Shown: in pieces, positions 7,801 to 17,345 of the stretch
How the letters are laid out: each line of letters opens with the position of its first letter
Position numbering within the stretch: position 1 is the stretch's first letter
Origin: CAZWRV01 sp964636325
GTDB taxonomy: Bacteria > Verrucomicrobiota > Lentisphaeria > Victivallales > GWF2-50-93
Reading direction: 5' to 3'
Assembly (NCBI GenBank): GCA_964636325.1
Contig: CAZWRV010000083.1
Span: 1-30,325 of the forward strand
Length of the DNA stretch: 30,325 nt
Notes under the pieces: model-generated
Databases searched by the model: none
The model's input: only the letters and a program-made list of their open reading frames with translations
Told to the model about the DNA's origin: nothing
Made by a program: the position numbers and the translations under genes

Positions 7801-7954
7801 TTTCCGGCCGAAAAACTGCGGCCTCCGAGTTTCGCTATGCAAACAGCAGTTTCGCAGGGTGATTAATCTAAATCAAGATGCTCCGCCTTCAAGGGCGGGA
7901 TTTCAAATTCAATAACTCACAGAGAAATTGTTGCCAGTTTTCCTGCCGTACGAC
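7801..7954. other. Non-coding stretch upstream of protease promoter
   Basis: No gene is visible between the double-hairpin element and the protease promoter. Two short inverted repeats are present: GGCCG-N8-CGGCC around 7812-7829, and CCGCC-TTCAAG-GGCGG at 7883-7898. The leuC promoter must lie in or near this stretch reading leftward, but I cannot identify a convincing -35/-10 pair for it. Confidence 0.4.
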
Positions 7955-7983
7955 TTGACAACTCCCATTGTTGCTTATAAAAT
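7955..7983 (+). promoter_or_regulatory. Sigma70-type promoter for the giant protease gene
   Basis: A perfect -35 box TTGACA (7955-7960) is followed by a 17-base spacer and the -10 box TAAAAT (7978-7983), one base from consensus. Transcription would start near 7990, giving an untranslated leader of about 190 bases before the preferred ATG at 8179. It is the best promoter match in the window. Confidence 0.65.
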
Positions 7984-8178
7984 ATTATTAAGGGTTCAAG
8001 GGTCGATTTTTACCAAGAGAAAATCTCACTTCACGCCCCCTTATGGAATTCAGCGCTTTATCTAAAGCTCTCATTTCCATTCCGCGGTTTTCGCCTGTAA
8101 TATTCCTGGCTTCATTTTGTTCTTAAATCCCTAGAATGTATCTACTGTATGCAATTAAATATTAATGAAAGGGCTACG

Positions 8179-11100
8179 ATGATGAAAAGGCGGCTGATGT
8201 TGGTCGGTGTGCTGTCGGCAATCCTAACCGTGGCAAACGTCTACGGGCAAGGAACCTCTCCATCCGCGCAGACTTTGCAGACTTTGAAGAAGGGCTCGGC
8301 AGTCTCGCGCTTTGCCGGCGCGAAAGTCCTGTATTCGGCGGAGGGAGATGAATCCGCTTCCGTGAAACAGGTCTCCAAAGTCGTCCGAGTTAAGAATTTC
8401 AAGTATTCGCTGATAAGGATAGAGGAATGTTCAACATCCGTCAAAAATGCGGCTTCCCAGGGCAATTCAAGCGTGGAAATGGTCGCCGACCACATGATCG
8501 TCAAGCTGAAGAAGGGCGCCAGCAAGAAGATGCTCGAGAACATATGCAGCCAGAAAGGATTTTCCATCCGCAAGCAGGTGAAAGGGACTAAGGATCTATT
8601 CCTCGTATCATTCAACGTGAACCATGCAAACTCCCTGATTTCCGCCATCGGAGAGATGAAAAAGGAATCGGGCACCGTCGAATACGCCGAACCTGATTAT
8701 ATCAGGCATGCATCGCTGCTCCCCGACGATCCCAAATATCAGGACGGCACACTGTGGGGGATGGACAAGATCAGCGCCCCTTCCGCATGGGACATTAACA
8801 CTGGCAGCAAAGCCGTCCTTGTCGGTGTCATCGACACCGGAATCGACTACAACCACGAGGATCTGGCAGCCAACGTATGGACCAATCCCGGCGAGATCCC
8901 CGCCAACGGGATTGATGACGACGGAAACGGCTTCATAGATGATGTCCATGGATGGGATGCAGCCAACGGGGACGGGGATCCGATGGACGACCATGGGCAC
9001 GGCACCCATTGCTCCGGCACGATAGGCGGCGTCGGAAACAACGGGATTGCCATCGCCGGAGTCAACTGGAACGTCAGCATAATTGGACTCAAGTTCCTCG
9101 ACGCAGGAGGATCCGGCGCCACCTCGGACGCGGTAACATGCGTCAACTATGCGACGAAGATGAACGCGGACATCACTTCGAACTCCTGGGGAGGCGGCGG
9201 ATACGACCAGTCGCTATATGATGCGATAGCCGCGAACGGGAAGATATTTTCTGCGGCGGCCGGAAATTCAGGGACAGACAACGATGTGACACCTAACTAT
9301 CCGTCAAACTATGACCTCGATAACATTATCGCAGTCGCCGCGACAGACAGCAATGATGATCTCGCCTATTTTTCCTGCTACGGGCTGACGTCCGTAGATC
9401 TGGCGGCGCCCGGCGTAGGCATATACAGTTCCCTCCCGGGCAATTCATATGACGCATGGGACGGCACCTCGATGGCCACACCGCACGTGTCTGGCACCGT
9501 CGCCCTACTGCTTGCCGCGGACAATGCGCTCAGCCCGGCACAGATCAAATCCTTCATTTTGGACAATGCAGACCCTGTTCCGGCGCTCGACGGCAAATGC
9601 GTCACCGGCGCCAGGCTGAACGTCTTCAAGGCGCTTCAGTCTGTCAAATTCATATCAGTCCTTTCCCCGGCCGGCGGAGAAGTGTGGAAGTCCGGAGAAA
9701 CGATGGACATCACCTGGGCGTCAAACGGCTTCGCCGGAAATGTGGCAATAGAGCTATGGAAAGGTGGAGCCTATGATTCCGACATCGCCCCGGACGAGGC
9801 AAATGATGGAACTTATTCCTGGGCAATTCCCAGTGAAATTGCGAACGCGACCGACTATCGAATCAAGATTTCATCAATCGAGGATCCGACAATATCCGGA
9901 GAGAGTTCCTCCGACTTCGCCATAAACGACGTGGTCTATACGCTGAATATGCTTGTTTCACCCGATGGAACGGGGACGACCGATCCGTCAGGTTCGAGGG
10001 GTGTCCTGCCCGCAACCGACTACAGTATTTCGGCGACTCCCAAGGCGGGTTATTATTTCATCGAATGGACGCCCTCGGCCAACGCATTGGTTGACGACGT
10101 CGCCTCGGCGGACACCACAGTCCAGCTTTCCGGCGATGCGGACGTGACGGCTAACTTCGACATCTTCTATGTGACTCTCAGCATGGCAGTATACCCCGAT
10201 GCTTCCGCGGGCAGCACGGATCCGGCCGATCCGACCGTGATTCCCTCCGCCCAGCCTTTCGAGATAACGGCGCACCCGAATGCCGGCTTCGCATTTGTAG
10301 CATGGACGGTGGATGACGGTAATGCTACAATCGACTCGCCGAACTGCAGCGCCGCAAATGCGACACTCTTAAGCGACGCCACAATTGCCGCGCATTTCGC
10401 GCAGGTCACCGCGCTCGAAAAGGATATCTCTGCGGTGGGAACCACCGCCGGCGGAAACCAATATTTCACCTTCGAAGTCCCGGACGGCATGCAGGAGGTC
10501 AAAATCTGGACGAGCGGAACTTCAGGCGACATCCTCGACCTGGGCGTGAATCTCCCCTCGACCGGATATTTTCCGCCCACAACCCTCGATTCCGATTCAG
10601 GCGAACAAGGTTATACATACTCAGGGGACGAAACCGTCTATTTCAACGGCTCCCCGGTCGAGCCAGGCACATATTATATTCTTGTCGAGAAATATGACGT
10701 GGGCGGAGATTTCACAATCACGGCGACTTATTCAGATATATCAACACGCTTCATCACCGTCCTCACCCCGAACGGCGGCGAATCATACACCCAGGCCGAC
10801 GTCTGCCCCATAACCTGGGAATCACTGGACGCCGGCGCGGAAATCATACTGACAGTATTTCTAGACGATGAGCCGTATGCCTCGGGCCAGTTTGAAAACA
10901 CCGGCGAATTCTTATGGCAGATCAACTCCGATTTCCCCCCGAGCGACTACTACAAGGTCCAGATATCTTCTGTTGACGGGGCAATTTCCGACATGAGCGA
11001 CGGCTATTTTTCCATCACCCCTCCTCCGCCGGCCCAGCTCACAATAGCGGAAAACATTGACGGCGCCGCAGGGACATGCGACTGGAACAACTACACCGCC

Positions 11101-14100
11101 GGAACCTCAGGCTCGGGCCTGGGCACATACGACTTCTCAATGGGCGACGACATTGACGTTTATGTTGAGCCGGCGGCCGGCTACAAGTTCATTTCGTTCT
11201 CATACGACAAGAGCATCGAGCCGATCTACATAGAATACGCCGCTGCCTACGGCTACATAGAATTCAGACTGCTGGACACGGCGACTCTTACCGCGAACTT
11301 CATCGTGCCCGAGCCTGCCACCCTGACGATTGCGGGCAATCCGGCCGGCGCGGCCGCGATCGCCGACTGGAACGACTACACTGCCGGAACATCCGGCTCC
11401 GGCGTCGGCCCCGTAGACATCAGCACCGGCGATGAAATGGACCTCTACGTCGAGCCTGCAGAAGGCTATTATTTCACCGGATTCACCACAGACGCCGGAC
11501 TCAATGTCACTTATCAGGAGATTGATTTTTCATACGGCTACATCACGTTCGTCCCTCTCGCGTCCTCAGTGATTACCGCGAACTTCGCAGTATCGCCCGT
11601 CGTAACCATGGCGTCGGATCCGGCCGAAGGCGGGACAACTGATCCGGCTGGCGCGGTTTCTGTAATGCCAGGAGAGGAATTCTATGCGGAGGCATATCCC
11701 AACGAAGGCTACTATCTCGTAGACTGGGGCGTAGAGGGAAGCAGCCTCCTGATATACAAGGATTCCTATATGATAGACGTTCTCGTCAACGGAGACACGC
11801 TGATAACTGCCTTCTTCGCGCAGATCGTCCCGGCGCAGCTCACCATCGCCGAAAACATCGACGGCGCAGGCGCGTTCGACTGGACGAACGCCACAACAGG
11901 GGAAAGCGGCGCTGGAAAGGGCGTTTTCGACTTCAGCACGGGAGATGACATCTATGTGTCGGTCTCGCCCAACGAAGGCTACTATCTTGCGGACATGGGC
12001 ACGGCAAACGTGAACGTCATATATCAGATGCTCGACCCGACCTATGCCGAGATCGAATTCGTGCTCCTCGGCGATGCTAACTTGGATGTAATCTTCGGAG
12101 CCTGCCCGGTCCTTACAACCGCCGCGAATCCTGCGGAAGGCGGAATCGTCGAGCCCGCTGAACCTTACACGGCCACTATCCCTGGCGAATACGTGGAAAT
12201 ATATGCCACCGCCAACGAAGGTTATTACTGCGCCAGCAGCCATATAGACGGAAACAGCATTGTCGCTTACACCGACAATACTGGCAGTGACATGTTCATC
12301 GGACTTTATCTGTATGGCGATACGCTCGCCACCGTGGACTTCGCGCAGTCTGTTGACGCAACGCTCACAGTCGCAGTGAATGATTCCGAGGGCGGAACCG
12401 TCTATTGGGAGACCCCGGAAGCCGGCGGCGAGACAGGGACTTTCGCCGTCAAGACCGGAGGGATTATGCTCACTCCGGAACCGGCGGAAGGCTACTATTT
12501 CACGGGAATTGAAACCATGGGGAATATTACGCTCCAGGACGACGGCTCCGGCACCTACTACGGAGTCATCAACGGGGATGCAACCGTCACCGTCAATTTC
12601 AGCACCGAGCTGCCCGGATTGCTGGTCGAAGCCGACATGGTGCGCAAGCTGACCAATGCCGACGGCACACTCTTCTTCTTCGCCGAATCTCCGGACACCT
12701 ATGATACCGGGCTTTACGTCAGCGACGGCACGCCCGAAGGCACCACCCTCATTGCGAACGTAATGGACGACGGCAACCCTGATTCCCTCGCCATGGCCGC
12801 CCACAAGGCGAAGCTGGCGGCAAAGACCAAGACCGTCAAGAAGTCTTCCGCCAAAGTTCTCAATACCGCGCTAAAGGCCAAAGCTGAGGCAACGAAGGCC
12901 GCCGACAAGCCCAAAGGTAAGGCAATGCCCGTCATGGACTGGAACGTCTATTTCTTCGGCATGACCGACTCGGGAATGGGACTCATGGCCAGCGACGGCA
13001 CTCCCGAGGGCACCGTATTCCTTAAGGAAGGCATCGAAATCTACGGCGAGATGATCGTCGTGGACGACTATATGCTCTTCTTCAATGTCATAGGCGACGA
13101 ATACGGCAACTACGGGCTCTGGGTCAGCGACGGCACGCCCGAAGGCACAATGCCAGTCAAGAACGGCCTCACCATCGGAACCGGCGACGGCATTACCAAC
13201 GGATTCGCGGCCTTGGACGGAATCGTCTACTTCCCCGCCTTCGACGAGTCGGGAATAGTCGGCCTCTGGGCCAGCGACGGCACGCCCGAAGGCACCATCC
13301 CAGTTAAATCAAATATCATGGTCAACTCCCAGGGCGGCAACATAGCCGTATACGACAGCAGCCTGCTGGTCTTCCAGGCCGACGACGAAATCTCCGGATA
13401 CTCAGGCCTCTGGGCCAGCGACGGCACGCCCGAAGGGACTGCCATGATCAAGCCGTTCATGGGAATGCTGGGCGAGCAGATGAACGGGTTATTCGTTACT
13501 GCCGAGCTCAACGGCCTGCTATACTTCCCGGTCGAAGACGACATGTCAGGAATGCCCGGCCTCTGGGTCACAGACGGCACCGCTGACGGTACCATGCAGG
13601 TCAAGGCGCCTCTCGCAGTCTACAATGAAATGCTCACCGTCGGAGACCAAATCTTCATCAACGGAGACGACATGGTGCAGGTCTACGGCCTTTGGAAGTC
13701 GGACGGCACGGCCGAAGGAACCGTCCCGGTCAAGCCCGGCATTATGATCGGCGACCAGAGCGGAATGTTCAACCGTTTCACCGACAACGACGGCATACTC
13801 TTCTTCCCTGCAATGGATGACATGTCCGGATGCTACGGTCTCTTCAGAAGCGATGGGACGACGGATGGAACCTTCTGCGCGATGGCCGGAAAGGGCATAG
13901 ACAACAATATGGCCTCAATGGATTCAACGGTCTATTTCGGCGCCATGGACGGCATGACCGGCATCGCCGGACTCTGGAAATACGAGGATAGCACGGTCAA
14001 ATACCAGCTAACCGTCCAGGCCAGCCCTGCCGAAGGCGGCATCACGGATCCGTCAGGGACAATCCTCGTCCCGGAAAGCAATCCCGTGGCGGCCATATCT

Positions 14101-17058
14101 GCTGAAGCCGCCGAGGGCTATGTCTTCTGCGGCTGGACGGCCACCGTCAATGCCACCGTTAAAAATCCGTCGGCCTCAGATACTACCGTCACTCTTGTCG
14201 GAGATGCTGTAGTTACGGCACTGTTCGCCCCGCCGGTGACGCTCACGATGGCCGCGTCTCCTAAAGCTGGGGGGGCGACTGTCCCGGTGGCTGGAGCGCA
14301 CGTCGTCGGCAGCGGCCTGCCCGTCAGCATTAAGGCTACCGCCGCAGCCGGCTATCTTTTCGCAGGCTGGACGGCCGACAAGGAAAGCGCAGCCTTCGGA
14401 AACGTTTCTTCCGCGCTGACCACTGTCACTATATCGGAAGACACGACTGTCACTGCCAATTTCCAGCCCCCGGTAAATCTCACGATGGCTGTTTCTCCTG
14501 AAGCGGGCGGCAAGACAACGCCAGAGGTCGGAGTTCATCCCGTAATCGGCGGAACCGCAGTAAACATCTCGGCCACCGCCGCCGACGGATTCCAGTTCGC
14601 CGGTTGGACTGCCGACAAGGAGAGCGCCGTCATCGACGATGCCTCCGCCGCCAAAACGACAGTGACCATCACCGAGAACACCGCAGTCACGGCCAATTTC
14701 CTGCCGCCTGTCAACCTGACCATGGCAGTCCTGCCGGAAGGTTCCGGAACTACTGTCCCTGGAATCGGCACACAACCCGTCCTCAGCGGCATTCCGGTCG
14801 ACATCTCCGTCGTACCTAGCGAGGGCTATAAGCTGACGAACTGGACTGCCGACAAGGAGAGCGCGGTCATAAAAGACGCAAGTGCGGCCGAAACGACTGT
14901 CTCTATAACAGAGGACACCGTTGTCACCGCCAACCTTGAACTAATCAAATTGAACGTCACATTCACCGCCGGTTCCGGCGGAAGCATAAGCGGCGAATCT
15001 CCGCAGACCGTCGAATACGGCGCATCCTGCAAAACTGTCACCGCAGTGCCGAGCGTCGGCTACAGCTTCCTCAAGTGGACGAAGGACGGCGAAGACTATT
15101 CGACTGAAGCGTCTCTAATCGTCACCGGCGTCAAGGCGGACATGGCGTTCGTGGCGCACTTCGAAATCATGAAGTTCACGATTACGGCGACCGCCGGCGC
15201 GAACGGCACGATAAGCCCACAAGGCGCAGTTTCGGTGCCCTATGGAACCGACCAGACGTTCACAATCACGCCTGCAGACGGCTACCGCACCTCCGAGCTG
15301 CTGGTGGACGGCAAGTCCGTCACCCCTCTAGCCACCTACACCTTCGTCAAGGTGGCCGCTAAGCACACTATTTCTGCGAATTTCGCGCCGTCCAAGGCGA
15401 CTCTCACCGCCCTGGCCGATCCTGCAGGCGCCGGAACACTATCCCCCTTGACCGGCGAATACGACACCTGCACGGAGATGGAGCTGCAGGCGCTTCCCAA
15501 GTCCGGCTATTTCTTCGTCCAGTGGACGGTTGACGACCCGGCCAACGCTGCCATCAAGAATATGTATTCAGCCAAGACCACGCTGACCATCTACAAGAAT
15601 GCGGTCGTCACAGCCAAGTTCAGTAATGTTCCCCCCGGCATCTATGCGAACTACATGATGACTCTCTGGCCCGACGGAGGCGGTGAAACCAGCCCTGCGG
15701 CGGGAACCAAGGAGAAAATCGAGCTCGGCAAGTCCAAGACTATCACGGCTAATCCCAACCCCGGCTACTACTTCGCCGGATGGTCTGCATGGGACGGAAC
15801 CGTGGAGTTCGAAAACAGCTCCATGGATGTCACCAACATGACCATATATGCCGCTACCGCAGACTTCGTTACAATCCGGGCCACCTTCGCGCCCATACCT
15901 GAAGAAGCGGTTCTGACGATGGACGCGAACCCGGAGGTCGGCGGGACGACAACCCCGGCTTCCGGCTCTCAGACCACCGTCAAGACGCAGACAGGCATCC
16001 CCATCAAGGCGGAACAGGCGGACACCTGGTATTTCATCCAGTGGATTGTCCAAGGCCCGGCCAAGGTCGCCAACCAATTCCTGGCCGAAACAACCGTCAC
16101 CCTCCTCGGCAGCTCGACCGTCACCGCCGAATTCTCCCAGACAAAGCCGGAACAGGCCACGCTGGTCATGGCGGTCTCGCCGGAACTCGGCGAAGGTAGT
16201 ACTTGCGGGGAGACAGATCCCGCCGTCGGACCCCATACCGTCAACATAGGCTGCGACATCCTGGTCTGCGCCACCGCCTCCGACGGTTACCAGTTCTCCG
16301 CTTGGACGCTCGAATGCAAGGATACGGAAGGCAACGCGGTCGCCGATGGTGCCGTGCTGCAGAACCCCAAGCTTCCTAAGACATTCCTTACAGTCCTCAA
16401 GAAGGACATCACCGTAACGCTGACAGCCGTATTCATCAGCAATAGCGGCATCATCCCCACCGAGACCAAGCTCTCGTCCACGCACAAGGACTACGTGAGC
16501 AAGGAGAAGGAGGACGAGGAGGTCTACTACACCCAGCACTCCAAGGACACTTACTCCATCTCGGTCAAGATCAACCTGGCCTCGACTTCGCTGGATCTGA
16601 AGTCTATCAACGCCGAAACGCCTATCGAATTCACATTCGGCGGCCTTTATGACATCTTCGACTCCGGAATCGAGAAACTGGGAGACGGCAAGTTCACACC
16701 AAAGGGCGAGAAGGGCGGCTCATCAGTATTTACCATCAGGGAGGTGGACGACAACAACAAAGAGAAGACCGTCGAGAAGATCACCTTCAAGTGGAACAAG
16801 AAGAAGGAACTCATCATTACGGTCTCCGGAAAGCCGCTCGTCGACACAGAATACAACATCCTGGACCTTTCCGACGCCCCGCAGGGCGATGTCGCGGACA
16901 GCGTCAAGGGCCTCACCATCCTCTTCGGCGACGTCAGCGTCAACCTCCCGGACTACACAGTCGGCTACAAGGGCAAGAAGAAGGTCAAGGAGGAGGAGAA
17001 GGACGGAGAAACCTTCGACCTCGAATCCTGGAACGTCAAGGGGAAGGTGAAGAAATAA
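8179..17058 (+). CDS. Giant secreted subtilisin-family (S8) protease with ELWxxDGT and InlB-B-like repeats
   Basis: The 2,959-residue product begins with a signal peptide (MMKRRLMLVGVLSAILTVANVYG, then Q). Start 8179 is preferred over the in-frame ATG at 8149 because GAAAGG precedes it and the signal peptide then begins at once. A propeptide-like region (about 99-178, ending YAEPDY) precedes an S8 domain (about 207-490) with all catalytic residues: Asp219 (DTGID), His274 (GHGTH), oxyanion Asn363 (AGNSG) and Ser431 (GTSMATPH). Next come a Kre9/KNH-like domain (492-582), two InlB-B-like repeats (588-741), a PPC-like domain (745-853), a second KNH-like domain (858-948), beta-rich repeats (953-1476), eight ELWxxDGT-type repeats (1512-1900), ten more InlB-B-like repeats (1943-2752) and an unassigned charged domain (2755-2959). 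No PEP-CTERM, LPXTG, T9SS or membrane anchor is visible. It has its own promoter and terminator, so it is probably monocistronic. Substrate is unknown; adhesion or surface degradation is inference. Confidence 0.93.
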   Translation: MMKRRLMLVGVLSAILTVANVYGQGTSPSAQTLQTLKKGSAVSRFAGAKVLYSAEGDESASVKQVSKVVRVKNFKYSLIRIEECSTSVKNAASQGNSSVEMVADHMIVKLKKGASKKMLENICSQKGFSIRKQVKGTKDLFLVSFNVNHANSLISAIGEMKKESGTVEYAEPDYIRHASLLPDDPKYQDGTLWGMDKISAPSAWDINTGSKAVLVGVIDTGIDYNHEDLAANVWTNPGEIPANGIDDDGNGFIDDVHGWDAANGDGDPMDDHGHGTHCSGTIGGVGNNGIAIAGVNWNVSIIGLKFLDAGGSGATSDAVTCVNYATKMNADITSNSWGGGGYDQSLYDAIAANGKIFSAAAGNSGTDNDVTPNYPSNYDLDNIIAVAATDSNDDLAYFSCYGLTSVDLAAPGVGIYSSLPGNSYDAWDGTSMATPHVSGTVALLLAADNALSPAQIKSFILDNADPVPALDGKCVTGARLNVFKALQSVKFISVLSPAGGEVWKSGETMDITWASNGFAGNVAIELWKGGAYDSDIAPDEANDGTYSWAIPSEIANATDYRIKISSIEDPTISGESSSDFAINDVVYTLNMLVSPDGTGTTDPSGSRGVLPATDYSISATPKAGYYFIEWTPSANALVDDVASADTTVQLSGDADVTANFDIFYVTLSMAVYPDASAGSTDPADPTVIPSAQPFEITAHPNAGFAFVAWTVDDGNATIDSPNCSAANATLLSDATIAAHFAQVTALEKDISAVGTTAGGNQYFTFEVPDGMQEVKIWTSGTSGDILDLGVNLPSTGYFPPTTLDSDSGEQGYTYSGDETVYFNGSPVEPGTYYILVEKYDVGGDFTITATYSDISTRFITVLTPNGGESYTQADVCPITWESLDAGAEIILTVFLDDEPYASGQFENTGEFLWQINSDFPPSDYYKVQISSVDGAISDMSDGYFSITPPPPAQLTIAENIDGAAGTCDWNNYTAGTSGSGLGTYDFSMGDDIDVYVEPAAGYKFISFSYDKSIEPIYIEYAAAYGYIEFRLLDTATLTANFIVPEPATLTIAGNPAGAAAIADWNDYTAGTSGSGVGPVDISTGDEMDLYVEPAEGYYFTGFTTDAGLNVTYQEIDFSYGYITFVPLASSVITANFAVSPVVTMASDPAEGGTTDPAGAVSVMPGEEFYAEAYPNEGYYLVDWGVEGSSLLIYKDSYMIDVLVNGDTLITAFFAQIVPAQLTIAENIDGAGAFDWTNATTGESGAGKGVFDFSTGDDIYVSVSPNEGYYLADMGTANVNVIYQMLDPTYAEIEFVLLGDANLDVIFGACPVLTTAANPAEGGIVEPAEPYTATIPGEYVEIYATANEGYYCASSHIDGNSIVAYTDNTGSDMFIGLYLYGDTLATVDFAQSVDATLTVAVNDSEGGTVYWETPEAGGETGTFAVKTGGIMLTPEPAEGYYFTGIETMGNITLQDDGSGTYYGVINGDATVTVNFSTELPGLLVEADMVRKLTNADGTLFFFAESPDTYDTGLYVSDGTPEGTTLIANVMDDGNPDSLAMAAHKAKLAAKTKTVKKSSAKVLNTALKAKAEATKAADKPKGKAMPVMDWNVYFFGMTDSGMGLMASDGTPEGTVFLKEGIEIYGEMIVVDDYMLFFNVIGDEYGNYGLWVSDGTPEGTMPVKNGLTIGTGDGITNGFAALDGIVYFPAFDESGIVGLWASDGTPEGTIPVKSNIMVNSQGGNIAVYDSSLLVFQADDEISGYSGLWASDGTPEGTAMIKPFMGMLGEQMNGLFVTAELNGLLYFPVEDDMSGMPGLWVTDGTADGTMQVKAPLAVYNEMLTVGDQIFINGDDMVQVYGLWKSDGTAEGTVPVKPGIMIGDQSGMFNRFTDNDGILFFPAMDDMSGCYGLFRSDGTTDGTFCAMAGKGIDNNMASMDSTVYFGAMDGMTGIAGLWKYEDSTVKYQLTVQASPAEGGITDPSGTILVPESNPVAAISAEAAEGYVFCGWTATVNATVKNPSASDTTVTLVGDAVVTALFAPPVTLTMAASPKAGGATVPVAGAHVVGSGLPVSIKATAAAGYLFAGWTADKESAAFGNVSSALTTVTISEDTTVTANFQPPVNLTMAVSPEAGGKTTPEVGVHPVIGGTAVNISATAADGFQFAGWTADKESAVIDDASAAKTTVTITENTAVTANFLPPVNLTMAVLPEGSGTTVPGIGTQPVLSGIPVDISVVPSEGYKLTNWTADKESAVIKDASAAETTVSITEDTVVTANLELIKLNVTFTAGSGGSISGESPQTVEYGASCKTVTAVPSVGYSFLKWTKDGEDYSTEASLIVTGVKADMAFVAHFEIMKFTITATAGANGTISPQGAVSVPYGTDQTFTITPADGYRTSELLVDGKSVTPLATYTFVKVAAKHTISANFAPSKATLTALADPAGAGTLSPLTGEYDTCTEMELQALPKSGYFFVQWTVDDPANAAIKNMYSAKTTLTIYKNAVVTAKFSNVPPGIYANYMMTLWPDGGGETSPAAGTKEKIELGKSKTITANPNPGYYFAGWSAWDGTVEFENSSMDVTNMTIYAATADFVTIRATFAPIPEEAVLTMDANPEVGGTTTPASGSQTTVKTQTGIPIKAEQADTWYFIQWIVQGPAKVANQFLAETTVTLLGSSTVTAEFSQTKPEQATLVMAVSPELGEGSTCGETDPAVGPHTVNIGCDILVCATASDGYQFSAWTLECKDTEGNAVADGAVLQNPKLPKTFLTVLKKDITVTLTAVFISNSGIIPTETKLSSTHKDYVSKEKEDEEVYYTQHSKDTYSISVKINLASTSLDLKSINAETPIEFTFGGLYDIFDSGIEKLGDGKFTPKGEKGGSSVFTIREVDDNNKEKTVEKITFKWNKKKELIITVSGKPLVDTEYNILDLSDAPQGDVADSVKGLTILFGDVSVNLPDYTVGYKGKKKVKEEEKDGETFDLESWNVKGKVKK
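12712..13875 (+). repeat. ELWxxDGT-type coding repeats inside the protease
   Basis: Eight copies of a motif of the form L[WYMF]xxDGTxxGT begin at residues 1512, 1602, 1647, 1696, 1744, 1795, 1838 and 1888 of the protease. Spacing is 43-51 residues except for the first interval (90), which contains a lysine/alanine-rich insertion. The spacing and alternating beta pattern fit propeller blades. Several copies share near-identical DNA around AGCGACGGCACGCCCGAAGG, which indicates recent duplication or conversion. Confidence 0.85.
14008..16436 (+). repeat. Ten divergent InlB-B-type coding repeats inside the protease
   Basis: Ten units of about 70-85 residues follow the pattern LTMxxxPxxGGxTxPxxG - xxxGYxFxxWTxxxxx - TTVTxxxxxxVTAxF. 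They start near 14008, 14239, 14479, 14716, 14950, 15175, 15397, 15652, 15907 and 16156. This is the divergent InlB B-repeat (Flg_new_2-like) fold, common in exported proteins of PVC bacteria and Firmicutes. Units 2-4 are the most alike and presumably the youngest. The likely role is a rigid stalk. Confidence 0.82.
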
Positions 17059-17081
17059 GAATACTGACAGCCTCTGAAACG

Positions 17082-17113
17082 AAAGGCGGCTCCGCAAGAG
17101 CCGTCTTTTTTTT
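17082..17113 (+). terminator. Rho-independent terminator after the giant protease
   Basis: GGCGGCTC (17085-17092), loop CGCAA, GAGCCGTC (17098-17105), with one G-U pair, extended by A-T pairs into a run of eight T (17106-17113). It lies 24 bases after the stop at 17058 and closes the protease transcript. The rest of the gap to 17345 is AT-rich and without visible genes, and must contain the promoter of the following kinase gene. Confidence 0.93.
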
Positions 17114-17345
17114 CATATTTCATGCGCCTCTCATTCGCCATACGGCCGGTTTAAAAATGCCACGGGCGGGTCTGCCATCTTTGCCGCCATGAAATATGAA
17201 TTAAGACCCACTTTTCTTGAATTATGCACATTCATAGTGAATTCTTCAATTTCTCCGGCTATATTCTGAACTTCTGTTTCTATAAGGTGGTTTTTCTCTG
17301 TGTCTCCGGGACTCTGTGGTTTAATCTAACAAGGAGAGATGTACC

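Noticed and set aside
7812..7829. GGCCG/CGGCC inverted repeat as an intrinsic terminator
   Set aside because: The stem is five bases with an 8-base loop and no following T-tract.
8149..8178. Ten extra N-terminal codons for the protease (start at 8149)
   Set aside because: The residues before the second Met would precede a textbook signal peptide, and GAAAGG lies just upstream of 8179.
11566..12804. Open minus-strand frame of 412 codons inside the protease gene
   Set aside because: It is antisense to the repeat-rich protease, and its His/Gly/Val-rich translation follows from the repetitive codons of the real gene.
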